Assembly (NCBI GenBank): GCA_013314795.1
Contig: JABUEZ010000100.1
Location: 1 to 7,481, forward strand
Direction: 5' to 3'
DNA length: 7,481 nucleotides
DNA from: Candidatus Profundicultor aquiphilus
Lineage (GTDB): Bacteria; Atribacterota; Atribacteria; Atribacterales; Caldatribacteriaceae
The notes beneath the pieces are model-generated. The model worked only from the letters and a program-made list of their open reading frames with translations. It was not told where the DNA came from and did no database searches. Of this stretch, positions 1 through 5,752 are shown in pieces. Position 1 is the first letter of the stretch. The number at the start of each line of letters is the position of its first letter. A program made the position numbers and the translations under genes.

Positions 1-463
1 AGGACCTTTTCCAACTGAACTCAAAGATGAAACTGGAACGTATCTGCGGGAAAAGGGTAAAGAGTATGGCGCCACGACCGGTCGTCCAAGGCGTTGGGGG
101 TGGCTGGACGGGGTGGCATTACGATATGCGGTGCGAGTTAATCACATCACTTCACTGGCCTTGACTAAACTCGATGTCCTGAAGGGGCTACCTTGGATAC
201 GAATCTGTTATGCGTATGAGATAGGAGAGAAAGTGACACAGGAGTTTCCTTCGGATCTCCGTTCCCTGAATTCCTGCCGTCCTCTATATCGCGATTTGCC
301 GGGCTGGGACGAAGACATAACGGCGATAAGAGAATATGCTGAACTCCCCTCAAGTGTGCGTCGTTTTGTGGAAGAAATCGAAGACCTGGTGGAAATTCCG
401 GTGAGTGTCATTTCGGTTGGATCCGGAAGAGGTGATACAATAATAAGAAAGAGCCTGTGGTAG
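1..463 (+). CDS. purA: Adenylosuccinate synthetase, C-terminal part (5' end outside window)
   Basis: Cytoplasmic enzyme joining IMP and aspartate at the expense of GTP to give adenylosuccinate, the first committed step from IMP to AMP. The frame is open from base 2 and gives 153 codons before TAG at 461-463; the N-terminal two thirds of a usual ~430-residue protein, including the P-loop and catalytic Asp/His, lie upstream. Seen directly: the family signature GPFPTEL at the very start, then the aspartate-binding loop ATTGRPRR (bases 71-94) followed by WGWLD, the guanine-recognition motif LTKLDVL (bases 161-181, with the Lys and Asp that read the GTP base in the E. coli enzyme), and PGWDEDI. 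Near the C-terminus the second guanine-contacting loop reads SVGSGRGDTI, where many family members have SVGP before a charged residue and Arg; the Pro-to-Ser change is mild. The internal GTG at 113 is not a start, because conserved sequence runs straight through it. The stop codon overlaps the ligA ribosome binding site. Confidence 0.97.
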   Translation, partial: GPFPTELKDETGTYLREKGKEYGATTGRPRRWGWLDGVALRYAVRVNHITSLALTKLDVLKGLPWIRICYAYEIGEKVTQEFPSDLRSLNSCRPLYRDLPGWDEDITAIREYAELPSSVRRFVEEIEDLVEIPVSVISVGSGRGDTIIRKSLW

Positions 464-469
464 GAGGGG
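462..469 (+). promoter_or_regulatory. Ribosome binding site of ligA, overlapping the purA stop
   Basis: AGGAGGGG begins inside the purA TAG (461-463) and ends 6 bases before the GTG at 476. It is a near-perfect Shine-Dalgarno match and is the main reason for accepting the GTG start. The overlap suggests that ribosomes finishing purA may help to start ligA. Confidence 0.85.
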
Positions 470-475
470 TACGAG

Positions 476-2494
476 GTGAGTGGTGAGCGTCGAGAAGAAG
501 TTCACAGAGAGATCGAGAGGCTTCGTGAACTGATTCACCATCATGATTACCTCTACTATGTTTTGGGAGCACCTGAAATCAGCGATGCTGAATATGATGC
601 GTTATTCAGAAGGTTAAGCGAGTTAGAGCGGGAATTTCCCGAATTTGTGACTCCCGATTCTCCCACCCAGCGGGTGGGAGGAAAGCCCCTGGAAGAATTT
701 GCTTCTATTACGCATTCACGAGCCATGCTCAGTCTGGACAACGCCTTCACTGAAGAGGACATTCGTAATTTCGACCGTCGGGTGAAAAGGATGCTGGGGA
801 CAGGCGAGATCAGTTATGTGCTGGAACTCAAAATCGATGGCCTGGCGGTCAATCTGCGCTATGAGAATGGTGCCCTGGTTCACGGTGCTACAAGGGGTGA
901 TGGCTTTACCGGTGAGGACGTGACCCAAAATCTCAAAACGGTAAAGAGTATCCCCTTACGGCTCAGAGGCAATCAAGTACCGACAGTGGTAGAAGTCCAG
1001 GGCGAAGTCTTTATGAACAAGACGGATTTTGAAAAGCTGAATGAAGACCGAAAGAGAAAAGATGAGCCACCTTTTGCGAATACTCGCAATGCCGCCGCTG
1101 GATCTCTTCGCCAGCTCGATCCTGCTATCACCGCTCAGAGGAAGCTGGATATTTTTGTTTACGGGGCATTTCTCATCGAAAGTAATTACCGTCCGGCAAC
1201 GCACTGGGAACTCCTGAGGTGGCTGAAGGATTTGGGATTTAAGGTTAATTCGCACGTGTACCTTTTAAAGAATATTGAAGAAGCCATCACGCTTCATGAG
1301 GAATGGGAAAAGAAACGGAAAGAGCTTCCCTATGAGATTGACGGTCTGGTGGTCAAAGTCAACGAAATTGCTTACCAGGAGATTCTGGGGTCAACGACCC
1401 GGAGTCCCCGCTGGGCCATTGCCTATAAATTTGAGCCGACCCATGCCTTGACCAGAGTTCTCGATATTGAAGTCAATGTGGGAAGGACCGGAACTCTCAC
1501 CCCGGTTGCGGTACTGGAGCCAGTGGAAGTGGGAGGTGTGGTGGTAAGGCGAGCCACGCTTCATAATGAGGATGAGGTCAAAAGGAAAGACGTCCGGATC
1601 GGTGACTGGGTGATTGTAGGAAGAGCCGGAGAGGTCATCCCTGAAGTGATCAGAGTGGTTAAGGAGAGTCGAACTGGGGAAGAAAAAGCTTTCACCATGC
1701 CTATGATCTGTCCGGCGTGTAGCTCTCGGGTGGTGCGAGAAGAGGGAGAAGTTGCTGTCAAGTGTGTCAATATAAACTGTCCTGCTCAGGTTAAAGAGAA
1801 AATAAAGCACTGGGCATCAAGAGATGCCATGGATATCGAGGGCCTCGGAGAAAAGTTGGTTGAGCAGCTCGTCGATACCGGACTTGTGCGGACCATCCCT
1901 GATCTCTATCGGCTGAAGAGGGAAGATTTGGAACGTCTGGAACGGATGGGGAAGAAATCGGCCGATAATCTTGTGCGAGCTATCGAAGCATCAAAGGATC
2001 GAGAAATGGCACGATTTATCTATGGTCTTGGCATCCGCTATGTGGGAGAGTTTGTGGCCCGGATTCTCGCTGAAAAGGTGGGGTCTCTGGAGAAGCTCAT
2101 GAGGATAAAGCGGGAAGAACTTTTACAAATAGAAGGGATTGGTCCCAAGGTGGCCGAGGCGGTTGAGCAGTTTTTCCTGAATCCGCAAAATCAAAAAATG
2201 ATCTTAGAACTAAAGGATTTAGGAGTGAGACCTAGAGAGAAGAAAGAAGAGGTAGTTCCAGAGACTCCTTTGCGTGGGAAGACTTTTGTATTCAGTGGAA
2301 CGTTGAGCCGATTCTCGCGCAAAGAAGCCGAAGAGCTGGTCAAGAAATATGGAGGAGAAATTGCGGCCAGCGTGTCTTCACGGGTTGATTATCTGGTGAT
2401 AGGAGAAAATCCGGGGAGTAAACTCGACATGGCAAGACAAAAAAATGTACCTATCCTGACGGAGGAAGAATTCTATCGTCTTTTGAAGCTATAG
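476..2494 (+). CDS. ligA: NAD+-dependent DNA ligase LigA
   Basis: Seals 3'-OH/5'-phosphate nicks during Okazaki-fragment joining and repair, using NAD+ as adenylyl donor. At 672 residues it has the usual family length and all domains in order. Domain Ia (about 1-66) has the NMN-binding residues Y27, D37, Y40 and D41 (in ISDAEYD). The nucleotidyltransferase domain (about 67-320) has KIDG with adenylated Lys119, TRGDG (R140), E177, R204 in the NTRNAAAGSLRQLDP stretch, K294 and K318; all sit at a constant offset of 4 from the E. coli active-site residues. An OB fold (about 322-400) follows, then a Cys4 zinc site (C412, C415, C430, C435), helix-hairpin-helix repeats (about 440-590, with IEGLG and IEGIG motifs) and a C-terminal BRCT domain (about 596-672). 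The start is GTG; it follows a strong ribosome binding site, and the N-terminus aligns with known ligases with about five extra residues. It lies 12 bases after purA and 12 before gatC, in the same operon. No defect is visible. Confidence 0.99.
   Translation: MSGERREEVHREIERLRELIHHHDYLYYVLGAPEISDAEYDALFRRLSELEREFPEFVTPDSPTQRVGGKPLEEFASITHSRAMLSLDNAFTEEDIRNFDRRVKRMLGTGEISYVLELKIDGLAVNLRYENGALVHGATRGDGFTGEDVTQNLKTVKSIPLRLRGNQVPTVVEVQGEVFMNKTDFEKLNEDRKRKDEPPFANTRNAAAGSLRQLDPAITAQRKLDIFVYGAFLIESNYRPATHWELLRWLKDLGFKVNSHVYLLKNIEEAITLHEEWEKKRKELPYEIDGLVVKVNEIAYQEILGSTTRSPRWAIAYKFEPTHALTRVLDIEVNVGRTGTLTPVAVLEPVEVGGVVVRRATLHNEDEVKRKDVRIGDWVIVGRAGEVIPEVIRVVKESRTGEEKAFTMPMICPACSSRVVREEGEVAVKCVNINCPAQVKEKIKHWASRDAMDIEGLGEKLVEQLVDTGLVRTIPDLYRLKREDLERLERMGKKSADNLVRAIEASKDREMARFIYGLGIRYVGEFVARILAEKVGSLEKLMRIKREELLQIEGIGPKVAEAVEQFFLNPQNQKMILELKDLGVRPREKKEEVVPETPLRGKTFVFSGTLSRFSRKEAEELVKKYGGEIAASVSSRVDYLVIGENPGSKLDMARQKNVPILTEEEFYRLLKL
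658..682 (+). other. Strong perfect hairpin inside ligA
   Basis: CTCCCACCC (660-668) and GGGTGGGAG (672-680) are exact reverse complements separated by the 3-base loop AGC. In RNA the stem can extend by a U-G pair (659/681) and a U-A pair (658/682), to 11 pairs. It encodes the conserved SPTQRVGG stretch of the ligase, about 60 codons from the start. There is no U-tract after it, so it is not an intrinsic terminator. A role in translation or RNA processing is possible but unproven; a by-product of the codons used is equally possible. Confidence 0.6.
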
Positions 2495-2499
2495 AGGGG
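2494..2499 (+). promoter_or_regulatory. Ribosome binding site of gatC
   Basis: GAGGGG starts on the last base of the ligA stop codon (TAG, 2492-2494) and lies 7 bases before the gatC ATG at 2507. It supports this ATG as the start and close coupling to ligA. Confidence 0.8.
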
Positions 2500-2506
2500 T
2501 GTTATT

Positions 2507-2812
2507 ATGGGTGAAAAAATATCTCTGGAAGAGCTGAAAAAGGTTGCTCAGCTGGCCAAGTTACAATTTGAAGAAGGAGAACTCATGCGGTTTTTCCAGG
2601 ATGTGAACGAAATCGTGGCCCATTTTGAAAAACTGGACCAGCTTGATCTCCGGGATGTTTCACCTACTTCGCACATTTCCTGGAGTCAGCCTCCAGTTCA
2701 TGCTGATGATCCCACAGAGTGGAAAGGGGAAGAAAAGGTTTTTCAGCATGCTCCGGTAGTCTGGAATCGCTATTTTGTGGTGCCCAGAGTGGTGGAAAAA
2801 GAGGAGAGATAG
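2507..2812 (+). CDS. gatC: Asp-tRNA(Asn)/Glu-tRNA(Gln) amidotransferase subunit C
   Basis: Small subunit of the GatCAB amidotransferase. In the family it wraps around the GatA-GatB interface and stabilises GatA; it has no catalytic site. The protein is 101 residues, close to the usual 95-100. Visible features: an N-terminal helical part (about 6-45) with the family pattern of VAQLAKLQF, then EKLDQLD, the conserved PTSH turn (53-56), and the C-terminal NRYFVVPRVVE signature (87-97) that inserts into GatA. The middle part, 57-70, is Trp/Pro/His-rich (SWSQPPVHADDP) and differs in composition from the common Leu/Arg/Glu-rich linker of the family. ATG start with a good ribosome binding site. It sits 12 bases after ligA and 3 bases before gatA, and its last codons carry the gatA ribosome binding site. 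Identity rests on both motifs and on the gatA and gatB neighbours. Confidence 0.96.
   Translation: MGEKISLEELKKVAQLAKLQFEEGELMRFFQDVNEIVAHFEKLDQLDLRDVSPTSHISWSQPPVHADDPTEWKGEEKVFQHAPVVWNRYFVVPRVVEKEER
2802..2808 (+). promoter_or_regulatory. Ribosome binding site of gatA within the end of gatC
   Basis: AGGAGAG lies in the final Glu-Glu-Arg codons of gatC, 7 bases before the gatA ATG at 2816. It fixes the gatA start and implies translational coupling of the two subunits. Confidence 0.8.
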
Positions 2813-2815
2813 GGT

Positions 2816-4297
2816 ATGGCTATAGATCTATTTCAATTTCGCGAATTTCGCATAAGGGATTACCACGCACTCTTAAGAAGAGGAGAAATTTCGGTAGAGG
2901 AATTGCTGGAAGCTTTTCTGCAGAGAATAGGGAGTGTTGATGGGCAAATCCGGGCTTTCCTTTCTCTCAATGAAGAGGGGGCAAGAATTCGGGCTCAGAA
3001 ACTCGACCGGGACATTCCTCCGGACGAGTTTCCTCCCCTCTGGGGAATTCCCGTGGGGGTTAAGGATAATATCTGTACTGAGGGGTTACCCACGACCTGT
3101 GGTTCCAGAATTCTCTACAATTTTATTGCTCCATACGATGCTACGGTGGTGGAGAAATTGAAGAGAGCAGGAGCCATCATTGTGGGCAAGACCAACATGG
3201 ACGAGTTCGCCATGGGTTCTTCCACTGAGAATAGCGCTTTTGGACCCACTCGAAATCCTTTTGACCTGCGAAGGGTTCCGGGCGGGTCAAGTGGTGGTTC
3301 TGCTGCGGCTCTGGCTTCTCTGGAAACACCCCTTGCTCTGGGTTCTGACACCGGAGGGTCGGTGCGACAACCGGCTAGCTTTTGTGGAGTGGTGGGGTTA
3401 CGACCCACCTATGGAAGGGTTTCGCGGTACGGTTTAGTGAGTTTTGCTTCTTCCCTGGACCAGGTTGGTCCCATGGCCCGCAATGTGGAAGATTGTATAA
3501 CGCTATTTGAAGTAATCAGTGGAAGTGACGGAAAAGATTCTACCTGTGCCCCTTATCCTCCATTTTCTCGCCAGGATATCCCAAAAGAAGAGGAGATCCG
3601 GAAGATGAAGGTGGGTATTCCCCGGGAGTATTTTTCTTCGGGAGTGGATGAAGCCATTGTAAGAAGGATTGAGGAAGTTCTAGATTTACTGCGCAGGGAG
3701 GGTCTAGAATGTGTAGAGGTTTCTCTTCCCCACACCGATTGTGCTCTGGAAGCGTACTATATTGTTGCACCTGCTGAAGCCAGCTCCAATCTGGCTCGCT
3801 ACGATGGGGTGCTGTATGGTTTGCGGGAGGAGGGCAGTACGCTTCAGGAGATGTACTGTCGCACCAGAACTGCTGGGTTTGGAAAAGAGGTGAAGCGGAG
3901 GATCATTCTGGGGACCTACTCCCTGAGTTCGGGGTACTATGATGATTATTATCTGAAGGGGATGAAGGTCAGGACTCTGGTGCGGAAAGATTTTGAGGAA
4001 GCCCTGCAAAAGTGCCACTTCCTCGTCACACCGGTTTCTCCCTGTTTTCCTTTCTTTCTGGGGGAACGAACCCAGAGCCCTTACGAGATGTACCTTGCTG
4101 ATGTTTTCACCATCCCTTCGGCTATGGCTGGAATTCCAGGGATTTCTATAAACTGTGGCTACGAGAATGGTCTTCCCATTGGTTTACAGATTCTTGGTGG
4201 TCCATTCAGGGAAGGATGGGTTTTTGGCCTGGCGCTCTTTTTAGAGAAAATGCTTTCACTTTCGTCACCTTTCCCCCTGTTACCCGAAAGGAGTTAG
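2816..4297 (+). CDS. gatA: Asp-tRNA(Asn)/Glu-tRNA(Gln) amidotransferase subunit A (glutaminase)
   Basis: Amidase-signature subunit of GatCAB: hydrolyses glutamine and sends the ammonia through a channel to GatB, where misacylated Glu-tRNA(Gln) or Asp-tRNA(Asn) is amidated. The length of 493 residues is typical. The complete Ser-cisSer-Lys triad is visible: Lys83 in GVKDN, cis-Ser158 in the GGSSGGSAAA loop (156-165), and nucleophile Ser182 in GSDTGGSVRQP (176-186). These sit at a constant offset of 4 from K79/S154/S178 of the S. aureus enzyme. Further family blocks are GKTNMDEFAMGSSTENS (124-140), RPTYGRVSRYGL, ASSLDQVGPM (211-220), SSNLARYDGV (323-332) and PIGLQILG (454-461). The SSNLARYDG and TNMDEFAMGSS blocks distinguish GatA from other amidases. 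It is 3 bases after gatC and 4 before gatB. It ends in a short tail (SPFPLLPERS) rather than the commonly seen H..P-type ending. No defect is seen. Confidence 0.98.
   Translation: MAIDLFQFREFRIRDYHALLRRGEISVEELLEAFLQRIGSVDGQIRAFLSLNEEGARIRAQKLDRDIPPDEFPPLWGIPVGVKDNICTEGLPTTCGSRILYNFIAPYDATVVEKLKRAGAIIVGKTNMDEFAMGSSTENSAFGPTRNPFDLRRVPGGSSGGSAAALASLETPLALGSDTGGSVRQPASFCGVVGLRPTYGRVSRYGLVSFASSLDQVGPMARNVEDCITLFEVISGSDGKDSTCAPYPPFSRQDIPKEEEIRKMKVGIPREYFSSGVDEAIVRRIEEVLDLLRREGLECVEVSLPHTDCALEAYYIVAPAEASSNLARYDGVLYGLREEGSTLQEMYCRTRTAGFGKEVKRRIILGTYSLSSGYYDDYYLKGMKVRTLVRKDFEEALQKCHFLVTPVSPCFPFFLGERTQSPYEMYLADVFTIPSAMAGIPGISINCGYENGLPIGLQILGGPFREGWVFGLALFLEKMLSLSSPFPLLPERS
4287..4293 (+). promoter_or_regulatory. 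Ribosome binding site of gatB within the end of gatA
   Basis: AAAGGAG lies in the last codons of gatA, 8 bases before the gatB ATG at 4302. The gatA stop (4295-4297) falls between the two, an arrangement suited to re-initiation and balanced subunit amounts. Confidence 0.8.
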
Positions 4298-4301
4298 GGA
4301 T

Positions 4302-5750
4302 ATGGCTGATTTCTACGTAACGATAGGATTGGAAGTTCATTGTCAACTCCTTACCAGGACTAAAATGTTTTGCCAGTGTGGGACTGACTATATTGGGAAG
4401 GCTCCCAATACCCTGGTGTGTCCCGTGTGCATGGGGATACCCGGGTCATTGCCGGTGCTCAACGAAAAGGCTTTAGAACTGGCCATCAAAACCGCGCTGG
4501 CCTTCCGTTGTGAAATTCTTCCTCAGGTGGTATTTCATCGGAAGAATTATTTTTACCCCGATCTTCCCAAGGGATACCAGATCTCTCAGTATAATTTCCC
4601 CGTCGGCGTCAACGGATTCGTGGAATTTTTCACTCAGGGAACCAAAAAAAGAGTGAGAATCAAACGGGTTCATGTGGAAGAAGATGCCGGAAAGTTGATC
4701 CATGAAGGACTGGGTCTACCCCCTAATTCTTCGGGGGTGGATTTTAATCGTTGCGGCATTCCCCTGGTGGAGATCGTGACTGAACCGGATATCCACTCTC
4801 CTGAAGAGGCTCGGGATTACCTCGTAATGCTTCGGAGCATGGTTCGTTATATTGGGGCAAGCGACGGCAATATGGAAGAAGGGTCATTGCGTTGTGATGC
4901 CAACGTTTCTGTTTCCCCTTCCCCTCTGGAACTGGGAACCAAGGTGGAAGTGAAAAATATGAATTCTTTCCGTTCAGTTTTTCGAGCGCTTCATTACGAG
5001 ATCGAACGTCAGAAAAGGGTCTTACTTGAGGGAGGCATGGTGATTCAGGAGACTCGTCACTGGGATGAGCGGGAGGGTATGACGGTTTCGGCCAGGGGCA
5101 AAGAGGAAGCCGAGGACTACCGGTATTTTCCTGATCCGGACCTTCTTCCAGTGGCAATCAAACCGGAAGATGTCGAAGAAATAGAAAAGACTCTTCCTGA
5201 GTTACCATTAGAAAGAAGAGAACGATTTATGACAGAGTACGAACTCACCGAGAGTGAGGCGGGGATACTGACGCAGGAAAAAGATATTGCGGATTTCTTC
5301 GAAGCATGTCTTAGGGAGTTTCGCAAACCCCGTCTTGTCTGCAACTGGATGCTTACCGAGGTGCTGAAAAATCTTAATGAGTTGAATATTGATATCATGC
5401 AGAGTAAGATTACCCCGGGATCTTTGGTAGAACTAATTAAAATGGTGGATAAAAAGGAAATCAGTGGGACCATTGCCAAGGACATCCTGGAGGAAATGTT
5501 TGTTTCTGGGGGGAAAGTGAAAGAAATTATGGCTCGAAAGGGCATTTCGTTTATCACCAGCGAAAAAGAACTGGAGAGGATTGCTCGGGAAGCCATTGAG
5601 AAAAACCCCCAGAGTGTTGCTGATTACCTCAGCGGCAAAGAAAAGGCACTTCATTTTCTCATTGGCCAGGTGATGAAAATGACCCGGGGACAGGCAGATC
5701 CCGAAACGGTGAAGAGTCTCCTTTTGAAAGAACTGAGTAGCGGGGAGTAA
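4302..5750 (+). CDS. gatB: Asp-tRNA(Asn)/Glu-tRNA(Gln) amidotransferase subunit B
   Basis: tRNA-binding kinase/transamidase subunit of GatCAB: phosphorylates the side-chain carboxylate of tRNA-bound Glu or Asp with ATP and lets ammonia from GatA attack it. The length of 482 residues is typical. The cradle domain (about 1-290) opens with TIGLEVHCQL, carrying the Glu11/His13 pair of the Mg2+/ammonia site. A Cys4 zinc site follows (C24, C26, C40, C43; the CPVCMG motif), then FYPDLPKGYQISQY (84-97), RVHVEEDAGK (122-131), GIPLVEIVTEPD (152-163), EEGSLRCDANVSV (192-204), KVEVKNMNSF (214-223) and EDYRYFPDPDL (271-281). The helical domain and the C-terminal YqeY-like tRNA-binding domain (about 335-482) end in IGQVMKMTRGQADP. 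All blocks distinguish it from the archaeal GatE paralogue, which has an inserted AspRS-like domain that is absent here. It lies 4 bases after gatA and 2 before dnaE, and its last codons contain the dnaE ribosome binding site. Confidence 0.98.
   Translation: MADFYVTIGLEVHCQLLTRTKMFCQCGTDYIGKAPNTLVCPVCMGIPGSLPVLNEKALELAIKTALAFRCEILPQVVFHRKNYFYPDLPKGYQISQYNFPVGVNGFVEFFTQGTKKRVRIKRVHVEEDAGKLIHEGLGLPPNSSGVDFNRCGIPLVEIVTEPDIHSPEEARDYLVMLRSMVRYIGASDGNMEEGSLRCDANVSVSPSPLELGTKVEVKNMNSFRSVFRALHYEIERQKRVLLEGGMVIQETRHWDEREGMTVSARGKEEAEDYRYFPDPDLLPVAIKPEDVEEIEKTLPELPLERRERFMTEYELTESEAGILTQEKDIADFFEACLREFRKPRLVCNWMLTEVLKNLNELNIDIMQSKITPGSLVELIKMVDKKEISGTIAKDILEEMFVSGGKVKEIMARKGISFITSEKELERIAREAIEKNPQSVADYLSGKEKALHFLIGQVMKMTRGQADPETVKSLLLKELSSGE
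4716..4740 (+). other. Hairpin-forming inverted repeat inside gatB
   Basis: ACCCCC (4718-4723) can pair with GGGGGT (4733-4738) across a 9-base loop. One U-G pair and one C-G pair extend the stem to 8 pairs (4716-4723 with 4733-4740). It codes for part of the GLPPNSSGVDF stretch. No U-tract follows, so it is not a terminator. It is probably a by-product of Pro and Gly codon use. Confidence 0.35.
5742..5747 (+). promoter_or_regulatory. Ribosome binding site of dnaE within the end of gatB
   Basis: GGGGAG covers the last codons of gatB, directly before its TAA (5748-5750), and leaves 5 bases to the dnaE ATG at 5753. It supports the start, though the spacing is at the short end. Confidence 0.7.
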
Positions 5751-5752
5751 CG

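Noticed and set aside
464..475. Promoter or terminator between purA and ligA
   Set aside because: The gap is 12 bases and is taken up mostly by the ribosome binding site; no -10/-35 pair or terminator stem fits.
658..682. Possible intrinsic terminator in ligA
   Set aside because: The hairpin is strong, but it is followed by GAAAGCCCCT with no U-tract and lies deep in coding sequence.
1388..1400. Small inverted repeat GGGTC-AAC-GACCC in ligA
   Set aside because: Only 5 pairs, inside coding sequence, with no associated signal.
1391..1810. 139-codon open frame on the - strand, opposite ligA
   Set aside because: It overlaps the conserved OB and zinc-finger coding region of ligA; its composition and lack of motifs mark it as a shadow.
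2719..2940. 73-codon + strand frame across the gatC-gatA junction
   Set aside because: It is out of frame with two well-supported genes, starts inside gatC without its own ribosome binding site, and shows no family signature.
4744..5157. 137-codon open frame on the - strand, opposite gatB
   Set aside because: It is Pro/Ser-rich, has no motif or clear ribosome binding site, and lies wholly within conserved gatB coding sequence.
5117..5596. 159-codon open frame on the - strand, opposite gatB
   Set aside because: The + strand here encodes conserved GatB sequence. The antisense product is Ser/Ile/Phe-rich low-complexity sequence with no recognisable motif, as expected of a shadow frame.
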